A stretch of DNA of 64,000 nt from Actinomadura hibisca NBRC 15177 (GTDB taxonomy: Bacteria; Actinomycetota; Actinomycetes; Streptosporangiales; Streptosporangiaceae): the NCBI RefSeq assembly GCF_001552635.1, contig NZ_BCRO01000073.1, positions 1 through 64,000 on the forward strand. Direction: 5' to 3'. Shown here one piece after another: positions 31,779 to 40,247 of the stretch. Made by a program: the position numbers and the translations under genes. The notes under the pieces are model-generated. The model did not search any database and was not told the DNA's origin. It was given only the letters and a program-made list of their open reading frames with translations. Position 1 is the stretch's first letter, and every line of letters begins with the position of its first letter.

Positions 31779-32141
31779 TCAGCTCGGGACCTTGTCGAGG
31801 AAGCCGTGCACCTTCTCGATCCGCCCGTCCGCGCCGAACACCGCCACGTCGAACCCGACCACCGGGGCCTCTCCGCCCTCGGGGCCCAGCTCCCACGTGA
31901 ACCGCGCGAGGTCGTGGTGGGCGTCCACCTCGCCCGCCAGCGTGAAGACCCAGGCGGGGAACTGCGCCTGCACGGCCGCGATCGTCGCGTCGATGGCGTC
32001 CTTGCCCTCGGCCACCGCCAGCGGGTCCACGTAGACGGGGGCGTCGCCCCAGACCGCATCGATCTCGGCGCGGCGGGCGGCGGCGTCGGTCTCGTTCCAG
32101 ATGGCCAGGTAGCGCTCGATGGCCTTGTGCGCGTCGTTCAT
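31779..32141 (-). CDS. SnoaL-like / NTF2-fold protein
   Basis: 120-residue cone-shaped NTF2-like fold: MNDAHKAIERYLAIWNETDA, then IDAVWGDAPVYVDPLAVAEG and the strand pairs FTLAGEVDAHHDLARFTWEL and VVGFDVAVFGADGRIEKVHGF. Members are often uncharacterised hydrolase-, cyclase- or isomerase-like proteins; the specific activity is unknown. The ATG at 32141 follows GAAGGGAA on the minus strand. It is divergent from the DMT-type transporter gene. Confidence 0.85.
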   Translation of the reverse strand: MNDAHKAIERYLAIWNETDAAARRAEIDAVWGDAPVYVDPLAVAEGKDAIDATIAAVQAQFPAWVFTLAGEVDAHHDLARFTWELGPEGGEAPVVGFDVAVFGADGRIEKVHGFLDKVPS

Positions 32142-32305
32142 GGTGTTTCCCTTCGCTTCGTCCGTCTGACCTCTACGGTGCCGGGCCCGGGGAAGAAGAT
32201 CGATTACGTGGGAGGTCATGGGGACGGTGCACCGCCCCGCCGCGTCACCGGTGACGAAACGGGCGTAGAAAGGTGTGCGCCCCACCCGTCGCCCCCGGAG
32301 ACACC

Positions 32306-33280
32306 GTGACCACGCACCCCGACGCGCCCACCCGCACCGCGAGCCCACCCGTCGTTTCCGGGGCCTTCGGCGGCACGGCGGCGATCGGGCTCGGGCTGCT
32401 GGGCGCGTTGTTCTTCTCGTCGTCCTTCATCGCCAACCGCCTCATGGCCGTCGAGGGCGGTCCCTGGGAGTGGAGCGCGAGCCTGCGCTTCCTGCTCTCC
32501 CTGCCGATCTTCCTCGCGATCGTGGCGGCCCGGCGCGGCACCGGGCCCGTCCTCCGGGCGCTGCGCGCCGAGCCGGGCCGCTGGGTGCTCTGGAGCACGA
32601 TCGGGTTCGGGCTGTTCTACGCCCCGCTCTGCCTGGCCGCCGAACTCGCGCCCGGCTGGACGGTGGCGGCGACCTGGCAGATCACCATCGTCTGCGGCCT
32701 GCTGCTGGCCCCCTTCCTCTACGACGACCACCGGCGGCGCATCCCGGCGGCGGGCGCGGTGTTGTCGGTGGTGATCCTGGCCGGGGTGCTGCTCACCCAG
32801 TTCGGCGGGCACGGCGCGCTGACCTGGACGATGGCGGCGGGCGTCGGGGCCGTGCTGGTGGCCGCGCTCGCCTACCCGGTCGGCAACCGCAAGACGATGG
32901 AGCTGGCGGGCGACGGCCTGGACACCTTCCAGCGGCTGCTGGCCATGTCGATCGCGAGCCTGCCCTGCTGGCTGCTGCTCGGCCTGCTCGGCGGCCTGCG
33001 CGCCGGGCCGCCGACCGGCGGGCAGCTCGCCGCCACCACGATCGTCGCCGTCAGCTCCGGCGTGATCGCGACGTCGCTGTTCTTCGCCGCTACCCGCCGC
33101 GTGCGGCACCACCCGGTGCGGCTGGCGGCGGTGGAGGCGACGCAGGCCGCCGAGGTGGTGTTCGTGGCGCTGCTGGAGCCGCTGTTCGTGGCGTCGGACC
33201 CGCCCGGCACGCTGGCCTGGGCGGGCATCGCCGCGATCACCGCCGGGATCGTGGCGCAGGCGTTCGCGGGCCGACGATGA
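32306..33280 (+). CDS. DMT-superfamily multidrug resistance efflux-like transporter
   Basis: 324-residue membrane protein with about ten helices (first GLGLLGALFFSSSFIANRLM), of the branch of the drug/metabolite transporter superfamily annotated as EmrE-like multidrug efflux. A conserved PVGNRKTMEL loop and TQAAEVVFVALLEPLFV near the C-terminus are typical. Function in efflux is inferred from family only. The GTG at 32306 is preceded by GGAG (32297-32300); an upstream in-frame GTG at 32273 has none. Confidence 0.83.
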   Translation: MTTHPDAPTRTASPPVVSGAFGGTAAIGLGLLGALFFSSSFIANRLMAVEGGPWEWSASLRFLLSLPIFLAIVAARRGTGPVLRALRAEPGRWVLWSTIGFGLFYAPLCLAAELAPGWTVAATWQITIVCGLLLAPFLYDDHRRRIPAAGAVLSVVILAGVLLTQFGGHGALTWTMAAGVGAVLVAALAYPVGNRKTMELAGDGLDTFQRLLAMSIASLPCWLLLGLLGGLRAGPPTGGQLAATTIVAVSSGVIATSLFFAATRRVRHHPVRLAAVEATQAAEVVFVALLEPLFVASDPPGTLAWAGIAAITAGIVAQAFAGRR

Positions 33281-33330
33281 TGTCGTTTTCCCGCTAGTGA
33301 AGCTCGGTGGGCTTGGGCGATGCTGGAGAC

Positions 33331-34800
33331 ATGTACCAGGACGTGGAACGTTGCGTCCGGGCCGTCCAGTCCAAGGACGCCCGGTTCGACGGGTGGTTCT
33401 TCACCTGCGTGGTGACCACCGGCATCTACTGCCGGCCGTCCTGCCCCGTGGTGCCGCCCAAGCCCGAGAACATGCGGTTCCACCCCAGCGCCGCCGCCGC
33501 GCAGCAGGCCGGGTTCCGGGCCTGCAAACGGTGCCGCCCCGACACCAGCCCCGGCTCGCCCGAGTGGAACCACCGCGCCGACGTCGTCGCCCGCGCCATG
33601 CGCCTGATCGGCGACGGCGTCGTAGACCGCGAGGGCGTGCCCGGCCTCGCCGCCCGCCTCGGCTACAGCACCCGCCAGATCGAACGCCAGCTCCGTGCCG
33701 AGCTGGGCGCCGGGCCCCTCGCGCTCGCGCGGGCCCAGCGGGCGCAGACCGCGCGGCTGCTGATCGAGACCAGCGCGCTGCCGATGGGGGACGTGGCGTT
33801 CGCGGCGGGGTTCGCGAGCATCCGCGCGTTCAACGACACCGTCCGCGAGGTGTTCGCGCTCACCCCGAGCCAGCTGCGCGACCGCGTCGCCAAGGGCCAC
33901 CCGGCCGCCGCCTCCGGCACGCTCACCCTCCGCCTGCCGTTCCGCGCGCCGCTGTGCCCCGACAACCTGTTCGGCCACCTCGCCGCGACCGCCGTGCCCG
34001 GCGTGGAGGAGTGGCGCGACGGCGCGTACCGCCGCACCCTGCGCCTCCCGCACGGCCACGGCGTCGCCGCCCTCAGCCCCCGCCCCGAGTACGTCGCGTG
34101 CACCCTCACCCTCACCGACCTGCGCGACCTCACCATCGCGATCAGCCGCTGCCGGTGGTTGCTGGACCTGGACGCCGACCCCGTCGCCGTGGACGAGGCG
34201 CTGCGCGCCGACCCCGCCCTCGCCCCGCTGGTCGACAAGGCCCCCGGGCGGCGGGTGCCGCGCGCCGCCGACGCCCCGGAGATGGCGGTCCGCGCCGTCC
34301 TCGGCCAGCAGGTGTCCACCGCCGCCGCCCGCACCCACGCCGCCCGCCTGGTCACCGCGCACGGCGAGCCGATCACCGACCCGGGCGGCGGCCTCACCCA
34401 CCTGTTCCCGACGCCGCAGGCCCTCGCCGGACTGGACCCGGAGACCCTCGCCTTCCCGCGGACCCGACGCACCACCCTCACGACCCTGATCGACGCGCTC
34501 GCCGACGGCCTCGACCTGGGCATCGGCAGCGACTGGGACCTGGCCCGCGACCGGCTGGCCGCTCTCCCCGGCATCGGCCCCTGGACGATCGAGACCATCG
34601 CCATGCGCGCGCTGGGCGACCCCGACGCGTTCGTCCCCACCGACCTCGGCGTCCGCCACGCCGCCCGCGCCCTGGGCCTGCCCGCCACGCCCGCCGCCCT
34701 GACCCGCCGCGCCGCCGCCTGGCGGCCGTGGCGCGCCTACGCCGTCCAGTACCTGTGGGCGACCGGCGACCACGCCATCAACCACCTGCCCGCCGCCTGA
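33331..34800 (+). CDS. Ada-AlkA fusion: AraC-type regulator with DNA-3-methyladenine glycosylase II
   Basis: 489 residues. Residues 1-75 form an Ada-like zinc domain (GIYCRPSCPVVPP with Cys-x3-Cys and FRACKRCRP with Cys-x2-Cys), in which one Cys accepts methyl groups from phosphotriesters. Residues about 85-190 are an AraC helix-turn-helix (LAARLGYSTRQIERQL, AFAAGFASIRAFNDTV). Residues 200-489 are AlkA: the N-terminal mixed domain, then the HhH-GPD motif LPGIGPWTIETIAMRAL with the catalytic Asp in PTDLGV. It both excises alkylated bases and is expected to activate adaptive-response genes. The ATG at 33331 has GGAG upstream. Ogt follows 11 bases later. Confidence 0.93.
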   Translation: MYQDVERCVRAVQSKDARFDGWFFTCVVTTGIYCRPSCPVVPPKPENMRFHPSAAAAQQAGFRACKRCRPDTSPGSPEWNHRADVVARAMRLIGDGVVDREGVPGLAARLGYSTRQIERQLRAELGAGPLALARAQRAQTARLLIETSALPMGDVAFAAGFASIRAFNDTVREVFALTPSQLRDRVAKGHPAAASGTLTLRLPFRAPLCPDNLFGHLAATAVPGVEEWRDGAYRRTLRLPHGHGVAALSPRPEYVACTLTLTDLRDLTIAISRCRWLLDLDADPVAVDEALRADPALAPLVDKAPGRRVPRAADAPEMAVRAVLGQQVSTAAARTHAARLVTAHGEPITDPGGGLTHLFPTPQALAGLDPETLAFPRTRRTTLTTLIDALADGLDLGIGSDWDLARDRLAALPGIGPWTIETIAMRALGDPDAFVPTDLGVRHAARALGLPATPAALTRRAAAWRPWRAYAVQYLWATGDHAINHLPAA

Positions 34801-34811
34801 GAGAGACCCCG

Positions 34812-35306
34812 ATGCACACCGTCATCGACAGCCCCTTCGGCCCGCTCACGCTGGTCGCCATGGACGGCGCCCTGTCCGGGCTCTACATGGAGCTCCAGCG
34901 GCACCGCCCCGCCGACGAATCGTTCGGCGAGCGTGTGCCGTCCGCGCCCGTCTTCGACCCGGTCGCCGAGCAGCTCGCCGCCTACTTCGCGGGCGGGCTG
35001 ACGGCCTTCGACCTGCCGCTCGACCTGCGCGGCACCCCGTTCCAGCAGCGCGTCTGGACGGCCCTGCAGAGCATCCCGTACGGCGAGACGATCACCTACG
35101 GGCAGCTCGCCGAGGAGATCGGCAAGCCCAGCGCGTCCCGCGCGGTGGGGCTCGCCAACGGCCGCAACCCGGTCGGCCTCATCGTCCCCTGCCACCGCGT
35201 CGTGGGTTCCACCGGCAGCCTGACCGGCTACGGCGGCGGCTTGGACCGCAAGCGCTACCTGCTGGACTTCGAGCGCCGCAACACCACCGCCGAGACGCTG
35301 TTCTGA
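34812..35306 (+). CDS. ogt: Methylated-DNA-[protein]-cysteine S-methyltransferase
   Basis: 164-residue suicide repair protein that moves the alkyl group from O6-alkylguanine onto its own Cys. The active-site motif is IVPCHRVVG, preceded by the Asn hinge AVGLANGRNPV and the helix YGQLAEEIGKPSASRAVG. It lies 11 bases after the Ada-AlkA gene and is presumably in its regulon and operon. Confidence 0.96.
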   Translation: MHTVIDSPFGPLTLVAMDGALSGLYMELQRHRPADESFGERVPSAPVFDPVAEQLAAYFAGGLTAFDLPLDLRGTPFQQRVWTALQSIPYGETITYGQLAEEIGKPSASRAVGLANGRNPVGLIVPCHRVVGSTGSLTGYGGGLDRKRYLLDFERRNTTAETLF

Positions 35307-35376
35307 CCGCGCGCCGTTTTGTCGGACGCCCGAACTAGCCTGCCTGACAGGCAAGGTCAAGGATGAGGGGCAGCAC

Positions 35377-36531
35377 ATGGAGTTCCGGGTCGACCGTCAG
35401 ACGCTCGCCGAGGCCGTGGCGTGGACGGCGCGCACCCTCCCGTCGCGTCCCGCCCTGCCGGTGCTGGCCGGGATGCTGATCGAGGCCTCCGCCGACGGCG
35501 GCCTGACGCTGGCCGGATTCGACTACGAGGTGTCGGCCAAGGCCCGCATCGACGCCGACGTGTCCGCGCCGGGCCGCGCGCTGGTGCCGGGCCGCCTGCT
35601 CGCCGAGATCGTGCGCAACCTCCCCGCCCAGCCCGTGGAGGTCGCGCTGAAGGGTGTGGAGGTGGTGGTGCGCTGCGGCAGCGCCGAGTTCGGCCTCCAG
35701 ATGATGACGGTGGAGGACTACCCGACCCTCCCCGAGCCGCCGGACGCCGCCGGGACGATCCCCGGCGACGTGTTCGCCGCCGCCGTCGCGCAGGTCACCC
35801 CGGCCGCGGGCCGCGACGACACCCTGCCCATGCTGACCGGCGTCCGGCTCGATGTGGACGGCGACGTGATGCGCCTGGCCTGCACCGACCGCTACCGGAT
35901 CGCGGCGGTGGAGGTGCCCTGGAGCCCGGCCGAGCCGGGCTTCACCGCCGGGGTGGTCGTCCCGGCCCGCACGCTGGCCGACGCCGCGCGCTCGATCCGT
36001 CCGGGCGTGGAGGTCGCGATCGGCCTGAACGGCGTCGCCGACACCCTGATCGGCGTGTCCGGCGGCGGCCGCAGCATGACCACCCGCCTGCTGGACGACC
36101 AGTTCATCAACTACCAGTCCCGCCTGACCGGCACCTGGACCTCCACGGCCCGCGTCCGCACGGCCCCGTTCGTGGAGGCGATCAAGCGGGTGGCCCTGGT
36201 GACCGAGCGGAACACCCCCGTCCGCCTGGCCTTCACCGACGACCAGGTGCAGATCCGCGCGGCCTCGGGCGACTCGGCCCGCGCGAACGAGAGCCTGAGC
36301 GCGCACCTGGACGGCGACCCGATCGACATCGCGTTCAGCCCGCAGTACCTGCTGGACGGCCTGGCGGGGGTGCACTCCCGCTACACGCGCCTGGAATGCA
36401 CGGGCCCGACGAAGGCGGCCCTGCTGACGGGCATCCCCGACCCGGAAGGAGAGGACGAGGACGCAGCCTTGGACGACACAGGCGACACAGGTTTCCGCTA
36501 CCTGGCGATGCCGGTCCGCCTGACCGCCTGA
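35377..36531 (+). CDS. DNA polymerase III beta (sliding clamp) paralogue
   Basis: 384 residues with the three-domain beta-clamp layout: MEFRVDRQTLAEAVAWTARTL, PVLAGMLIEA, GFDYEVSAKARI, then FGLQMMTVEDYPTLPEPP, LPMLTGVRLDV, ACTDRYRIAAVEV, and a C-terminal FSPQYLLDGL and YLAMPVRL that matches the usual end. It ties polymerase to DNA in the housekeeping version. Here it is not next to dnaA, recF or gyrB, so it is probably an extra copy such as those known in streptomycetes. It sits 70 bases after the alkylation-repair genes. TGCCTGACAGGCA (35341-35353), a 6-base-arm palindrome, lies in its promoter region. Confidence 0.88.
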   Translation: MEFRVDRQTLAEAVAWTARTLPSRPALPVLAGMLIEASADGGLTLAGFDYEVSAKARIDADVSAPGRALVPGRLLAEIVRNLPAQPVEVALKGVEVVVRCGSAEFGLQMMTVEDYPTLPEPPDAAGTIPGDVFAAAVAQVTPAAGRDDTLPMLTGVRLDVDGDVMRLACTDRYRIAAVEVPWSPAEPGFTAGVVVPARTLADAARSIRPGVEVAIGLNGVADTLIGVSGGGRSMTTRLLDDQFINYQSRLTGTWTSTARVRTAPFVEAIKRVALVTERNTPVRLAFTDDQVQIRAASGDSARANESLSAHLDGDPIDIAFSPQYLLDGLAGVHSRYTRLECTGPTKAALLTGIPDPEGEDEDAALDDTGDTGFRYLAMPVRLTA

Positions 36532-36678
36532 GCACCGCCCCGACGCCCGCAACGTTCCGGCGCCACATTCTGCGCTGCCCAACGTTCCGCAGCATCCCAG
36601 CGCCACGCCGCACCCTGACGCCACGGCACTCGTTATGCCCCAGCGCCGTAGCGTTCCTTCAGCCGACGAGCACAGAGA

Positions 36679-37785
36679 TCAGTTGTCGGTGAAGCGGGCC
36701 GTGATGCTCGGCGCGCCATTCATCGTGCCCGTGCGGGCTAGCTGGCGCGTGCCCGCCATCCACACGGCCCCGTCCGGGCCCGTCGCCGCCGACGCCAGCC
36801 ACACCGCGCTGGCCGCGAACGGCTCGGGCGAGTCCGCCATCGCCCAGCGGTGGCCGTCGAAGTGGGCCAGCTCGCCGCGCCCGCCCGCCACCCAGACGTC
36901 GCCGGGCGCCGGCGCGGCGATCGTGTTGGCCGCCGTCACCGGCGACTTCACGCGGGACCACTTGCGGCCGTTCCAGCGCAGCACCCTGTCCCGGCCCACC
37001 GCCCACGCCTCCGACGCGGACGGCGCGGCCACGCCGGTCAGCGGGAAGCGCGTCGCGGGGCTCGGCACCCGGCTCCAGGCCCGGCCGTCGTAGTGCATGA
37101 CCAGGCCCTCGCGGCCCGTCGCGCCGACCGCCCACACGTCGTCGGGCGCCGTCCCCGCCACCGCCAGCAGCTTGCCCCGGGGGATCTCCGGCATGGGCGC
37201 GGGCAGCCAGTCCGACCCCGTCCAGCGCAGCGCGACCGGACCGTCGAAGGCCCCCCACGGGAAGCCGTGCCCGACCGCCCAGGCCGTGCCCTCCCCGGTC
37301 ATCGCCACGGCGGTGAGCACCACGCCGCGATCGAGGCCGGGAGCGCTCCAAGCCGTCCAGGACGAGCCGTTCCAGTGCCGGATGAGCGGCACCTCGGCCC
37401 CGGCCAGCCGGTCGTAACCGCCGCCCACCGCCAGCGCCAGCGGCGGCCCCGCCGCACCACCGCGCGGGAAACGGACGACGTTGGACGCCGCCGCACCCGA
37501 CGGCCCCGCCACCGCGATTCCCTGCAACCCCGCCCCCACCAGCGCCGCGTCCACCGGCGGGCCGGGCGGCAACGTCCACGACGCGCCGTCCCACCGGGCC
37601 GCCAGCGGCTGCTGCCCCGCCGTCCCGACGACCCAGACCTCGGCCGGCGACACCGCCGCCACACCGCTCAGCAGATGCGGGGACTCGACGATCGCGGGCG
37701 TCACGGCGTGCGCGCCCGACTCACCGGCCAGCGTCATCACCGCGCCGGTGACCCCGGAGCGGTCGGGGGCCTGTTCTCGGTTCAC
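36679..37785 (-). CDS. Repeat protein, beta-propeller-like, function unknown
   Basis: 368 residues made of about six to seven repeats whose core reads D/S-x-V-W-A-V-G followed 15-20 residues later by H/R-W/Y-D/N-G-x-W-S/T (for example SPAEVWVVGTAGQQ, GTAWAVGHGFPWG, APDDVWAVGATGRE, APGDVWVAGGRGE). This spacing suggests a beta-propeller-type fold similar to YCF48/BNR-like repeats. No signal peptide is seen from the GTG at 37785; MTLAGESG 16 residues later is a possible start. No activity can be assigned. Base use is native. Confidence 0.65.
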   Translation of the reverse strand: MNREQAPDRSGVTGAVMTLAGESGAHAVTPAIVESPHLLSGVAAVSPAEVWVVGTAGQQPLAARWDGASWTLPPGPPVDAALVGAGLQGIAVAGPSGAAASNVVRFPRGGAAGPPLALAVGGGYDRLAGAEVPLIRHWNGSSWTAWSAPGLDRGVVLTAVAMTGEGTAWAVGHGFPWGAFDGPVALRWTGSDWLPAPMPEIPRGKLLAVAGTAPDDVWAVGATGREGLVMHYDGRAWSRVPSPATRFPLTGVAAPSASEAWAVGRDRVLRWNGRKWSRVKSPVTAANTIAAPAPGDVWVAGGRGELAHFDGHRWAMADSPEPFAASAVWLASAATGPDGAVWMAGTRQLARTGTMNGAPSITARFTDN

Positions 37786-37920
37786 GGCTTACGACCCCTC
37801 GGCTGTGAGGCGAGTCTCATCCGGGGGATCATCGACCGCGACAGGGCGTCTTGACAAGCGTCCGCACGAACTCTCAACGAATGGATGTGGATGGCTCGTT
37901 CCATCCTGCCCGGGGGAGGC

Positions 37921-38484
37921 TCACAGGTCCAGAACGGCCAGGACGAAACGCAGGTCGCGGTCGGTGTCGTTGCCGTAGGAGTGCGGCCGGTCACCGGCGA
38001 ACACCGCCGCCGTGCCCGTCTCGACCCGGTCGCTGCGGCCGTCCACGCGCAGCGTGAGGACCCCGTCCTCGACGTAGACGATCTCCTTGGTGCCCGGGAC
38101 GTGCGCGTCGCTGTCGCGCACCTCGCCCGGCCGCAGCTCCCAGTGCCACAACTCCAGCGACGGCCGCGGGTCGCTGCCGCCCAGCAGCACGCCGCGCCCG
38201 CCGTCCGGGCCGTGCCACAGCGCGACCTGCCGCTCGGGCGGGAACAGCCGCACCGCGGGCTGCTCCTCCACCTGCACCAGCCGGGTCAGCGGGACGCCGA
38301 GCGCCTCGGAGATGCGGATCAGCGTGCCGAGGTTGGGGTTGCCGCGCCCCTGTTCCAGGCCGACCAGCACGCCCTTGCTCACCCCCGCCCGCCCGGCCAG
38401 CTCGTCCAGGCTCCAGCCGTGCCCGGCGCGCAGGGCGCGCACGGTCCGGGCCACCGCCTCGCCGATGGCCTCCTGATCGTTCAA
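37921..38484 (-). CDS. XRE-family regulator with C-terminal cupin sensor
   Basis: 187 residues. A helix-turn-helix (SLDELAGRAGVSKGVLVGLEQ, split at residues about 24-44, then GNPNLGTLIRISEALGVP) is fused to a cupin barrel (LELWHWELRPGEV, DSDAHVPGTKEIVYVEDG and the terminal FAGDRPHSYGN). The pattern is that of small-ligand-sensing repressors. The start codon is a TTG at 38484. It is divergent from the B3/4-domain and EamA genes, so it probably controls them from an AT-rich shared promoter. Confidence 0.87.
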   Translation of the reverse strand: MNDQEAIGEAVARTVRALRAGHGWSLDELAGRAGVSKGVLVGLEQGRGNPNLGTLIRISEALGVPLTRLVQVEEQPAVRLFPPERQVALWHGPDGGRGVLLGGSDPRPSLELWHWELRPGEVRDSDAHVPGTKEIVYVEDGVLTLRVDGRSDRVETGTAAVFAGDRPHSYGNDTDRDLRFVLAVLDL

Positions 38485-38509
38485 GGTCGGTCCCTCCCGT
38501 GTCCGGTCG

Positions 38510-38526
38510 ATAGAATGCTATACACA
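38510..38526. promoter_or_regulatory. Shared promoter/operator between XRE-cupin and B3/4 genes
   Basis: ATAG-AATG-CTAT (38510-38521) overlaps TATACA (38519-38524) on the plus strand and TAGCAT on the minus strand, both usable -10 elements, in an AT-rich patch unlike the surroundings. It lies between the two divergent starts and is a natural target of the XRE-cupin regulator. Confidence 0.5.
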
Positions 38527-38566
38527 GTTCACTAAAATGACCGCAGCCCTTCGAGGAGCACCACCC

Positions 38567-39238
38567 ATGCTGGACCAGATCGTCGTCGCCGAGCCCGTGC
38601 GCGCCCTGCGCCCCGACTTCGCCGTGCTCGTCATGACCGCCGAAGGGCTGGCCAACGGCCCCAGCGACGCCGCGTCCACCGGCTGGCTCGCCACCGCCGC
38701 CACCAAGGCCGACCCCGCCGACCCGCACGTCGAGTCCTGGCGCGAGGCCTACCGGGCGTTCGGCGCCAAGCCGAACCGCACCCGCCCCTCGGTGGACGCC
38801 CTGCTGCGCCGCGCCGACGCCCTGCCCGCCATCAACCGGGTCGTGGACGCCTACAACGCCGTCAGCGTCGAGTACGCCCTGCCCATCGGCGGCGAGGACA
38901 TGGACGCCTACCAGGGCGCGGCCCGCCTGGTCCGGGCGAGCGGCGACGAGCCGTTCGACGTCACAGTCTCCGGCGAGCCCGCCGTGGAGCACCCGGACGA
39001 GGGCGAGGTCGTCTGGCGCGATGACCGGGGCGTCACCTGCCGCCGCTGGAACTGGCGGCAGTGCGTGCGCACCCGCATCACCGAGGACACCAAGAACGGC
39101 CTGTTCCTGCTGGAGAGCCTGGAGCCCTACCCGCTGGAGCGGCTGCGCGCGGCCGGCGACGACCTCGCCGAACGCCTGCGCGCCATCTCCCCGGACGTCC
39201 GGATCGCCACCCGGCTGATAGGCGACGGCGGATGGTGA
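38567..39238 (+). CDS. B3/4 domain-containing protein
   Basis: 223 residues matching the B3/4 domain of phenylalanyl-tRNA synthetase beta, the domain that edits mischarged aminoacyl-tRNA, occurring here free-standing: SWREAYRAFGAKPNRTRPSVDALLRRAD, with LPAINRVVDAYNAVSVEY and the GRRWNWRQC-like end. Stand-alone proteins of this kind may deacylate tRNA or bind amino-acid-like ligands; this is inferred from the domain. RBS GAGGAGC precedes ATG 38567. The stop overlaps the EamA gene by 7 bases, so the two are coupled. Confidence 0.85.
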   Translation: MLDQIVVAEPVRALRPDFAVLVMTAEGLANGPSDAASTGWLATAATKADPADPHVESWREAYRAFGAKPNRTRPSVDALLRRADALPAINRVVDAYNAVSVEYALPIGGEDMDAYQGAARLVRASGDEPFDVTVSGEPAVEHPDEGEVVWRDDRGVTCRRWNWRQCVRTRITEDTKNGLFLLESLEPYPLERLRAAGDDLAERLRAISPDVRIATRLIGDGGW

Positions 39239-40104
39239 CGGCCCTCGCCCTCGCGGCCGCGTTCGGCTACGGCGTCGCCGACTTCCTCGGCGGCGCCGTC
39301 ACCCGCCGCTCCTCGGTGCTGCGGACCCTGCTGTGGTGCGTGCCCGCCGGACTGCTCCTGACGCTGGCGGGCGCGCTGCTGACCGGCGGCGACCCCGCCG
39401 CCGGACCGATGGCCTGGGGCCTGGCCGCGGGCCTCGCCGGCGGCGCCGGACTGATCACCTTCTACCGGGCGCTGGCCCGGGGCCCGATGAGCGTGGTCGC
39501 GCCGGTGTCGGCGCTGACCTCCGCGCTTCTCCCGATCACGGTCGGCCTGCTGCGCGGCGAGCGCCTGGACACGGCCGTCCTGGCCGGCCTACTCCTATGC
39601 CTGGTCGCGATCGGCCTGGTCAGCATGGAGAACGACGGGACCGCCGAGAAGACCGCGTCCACCCGCGGCCTGCTGGACAACGGCCCGGTCATGGCCGCGG
39701 TCTCCGGCGCGTGCTTCGGCACCTTTTTCACAGTGGTGAAACAAGCCGGGGACAGCGCGGGCCTGTGGCCGCTGGTCGGCGCACGGATCGGCACCCTGAC
39801 CGTCGTCCTGGCAGCCCTCCTGGCACTGTCCCGGCTGCGCCCCGGCCTGCTCGGCCCACCGATGCGAGGCCGCGCGCTGCTGGCCCTGGCCCTGCTGTCG
39901 GGCGCCCTGGACGCCGCCGCCAACGTCCTGTACTTCCTGGCCGCCCAGCGCGGACTGCTCAGCCTGGCGGCCGTCCTGACCTCGCTCTACCCGGCGATCA
40001 CGGTGCTGATGGCCCGCATCGCCTACAGCGAGCGGCTGCGCGCCGTGCAGAGCGCGGGCCTGCTGGTGGCGGTCGCAGGCGTGGCCCTGGTCACCGTCGG
40101 CTGA
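39232..40104 (+). CDS. EamA-family (DMT) transporter
   Basis: 290 residues with ten hydrophobic helices in two EamA halves (GYGVADFLGGAVTRRSS at the start; second half GACFGTFFTVVKQAGD and SLYPAITVLMARIAYSERL). The family exports amino acids or metabolites. Translational coupling with a B3/4 protein and control by a cupin XRE regulator suggests an amino-acid-like substrate, which is inference. It ends at a strong bidirectional terminator. Confidence 0.87.
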   Translation: MVTALALAAAFGYGVADFLGGAVTRRSSVLRTLLWCVPAGLLLTLAGALLTGGDPAAGPMAWGLAAGLAGGAGLITFYRALARGPMSVVAPVSALTSALLPITVGLLRGERLDTAVLAGLLLCLVAIGLVSMENDGTAEKTASTRGLLDNGPVMAAVSGACFGTFFTVVKQAGDSAGLWPLVGARIGTLTVVLAALLALSRLRPGLLGPPMRGRALLALALLSGALDAAANVLYFLAAQRGLLSLAAVLTSLYPAITVLMARIAYSERLRAVQSAGLLVAVAGVALVTVG

Positions 40105-40114
40105 CGGAACGACA

Positions 40115-40144
40115 AAGGCCGGTGACCCTCGGGTCACCGGCCTT
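40115..40144. terminator. Bidirectional terminator between EamA gene and tRNA-Ser
   Basis: A perfect 14-bp stem (40115-40128 and 40131-40144, AAGGCCGGTGACCC and its complement) with a 2-base TC spacer, read as a small loop. A-rich on one side and T-containing on the other, it can end transcripts from both strands: the EamA operon and the tRNA gene. Confidence 0.88.
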
Positions 40145-40152
40145 CAGTGCGG

Positions 40153-40237
40153 CGGTGGTGGTGGGATTCGAACCCACGGAAGCTTGCACTTCACACGCTT
40201 TCGAGGCGTGCGCCCTCGTCCACTAGGCGACACCACC
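40153..40237 (-). tRNA. tRNA-Ser(CGA)
   Basis: 85 bases on the minus strand. The acceptor stem is GGTGGTG (40237-40231) with CACCACC, the anticodon loop is CTCGAAA with anticodon CGA (40203-40201), a long variable arm typical of class II tRNA follows, and the T arm is GTGGG-TTCGAAT-CCCAC. The discriminator is G; CCA is not encoded (CCG follows). It reads the UCG codon. Confidence 0.95.
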
Positions 40238-40247
40238 GCGGGAGAGC

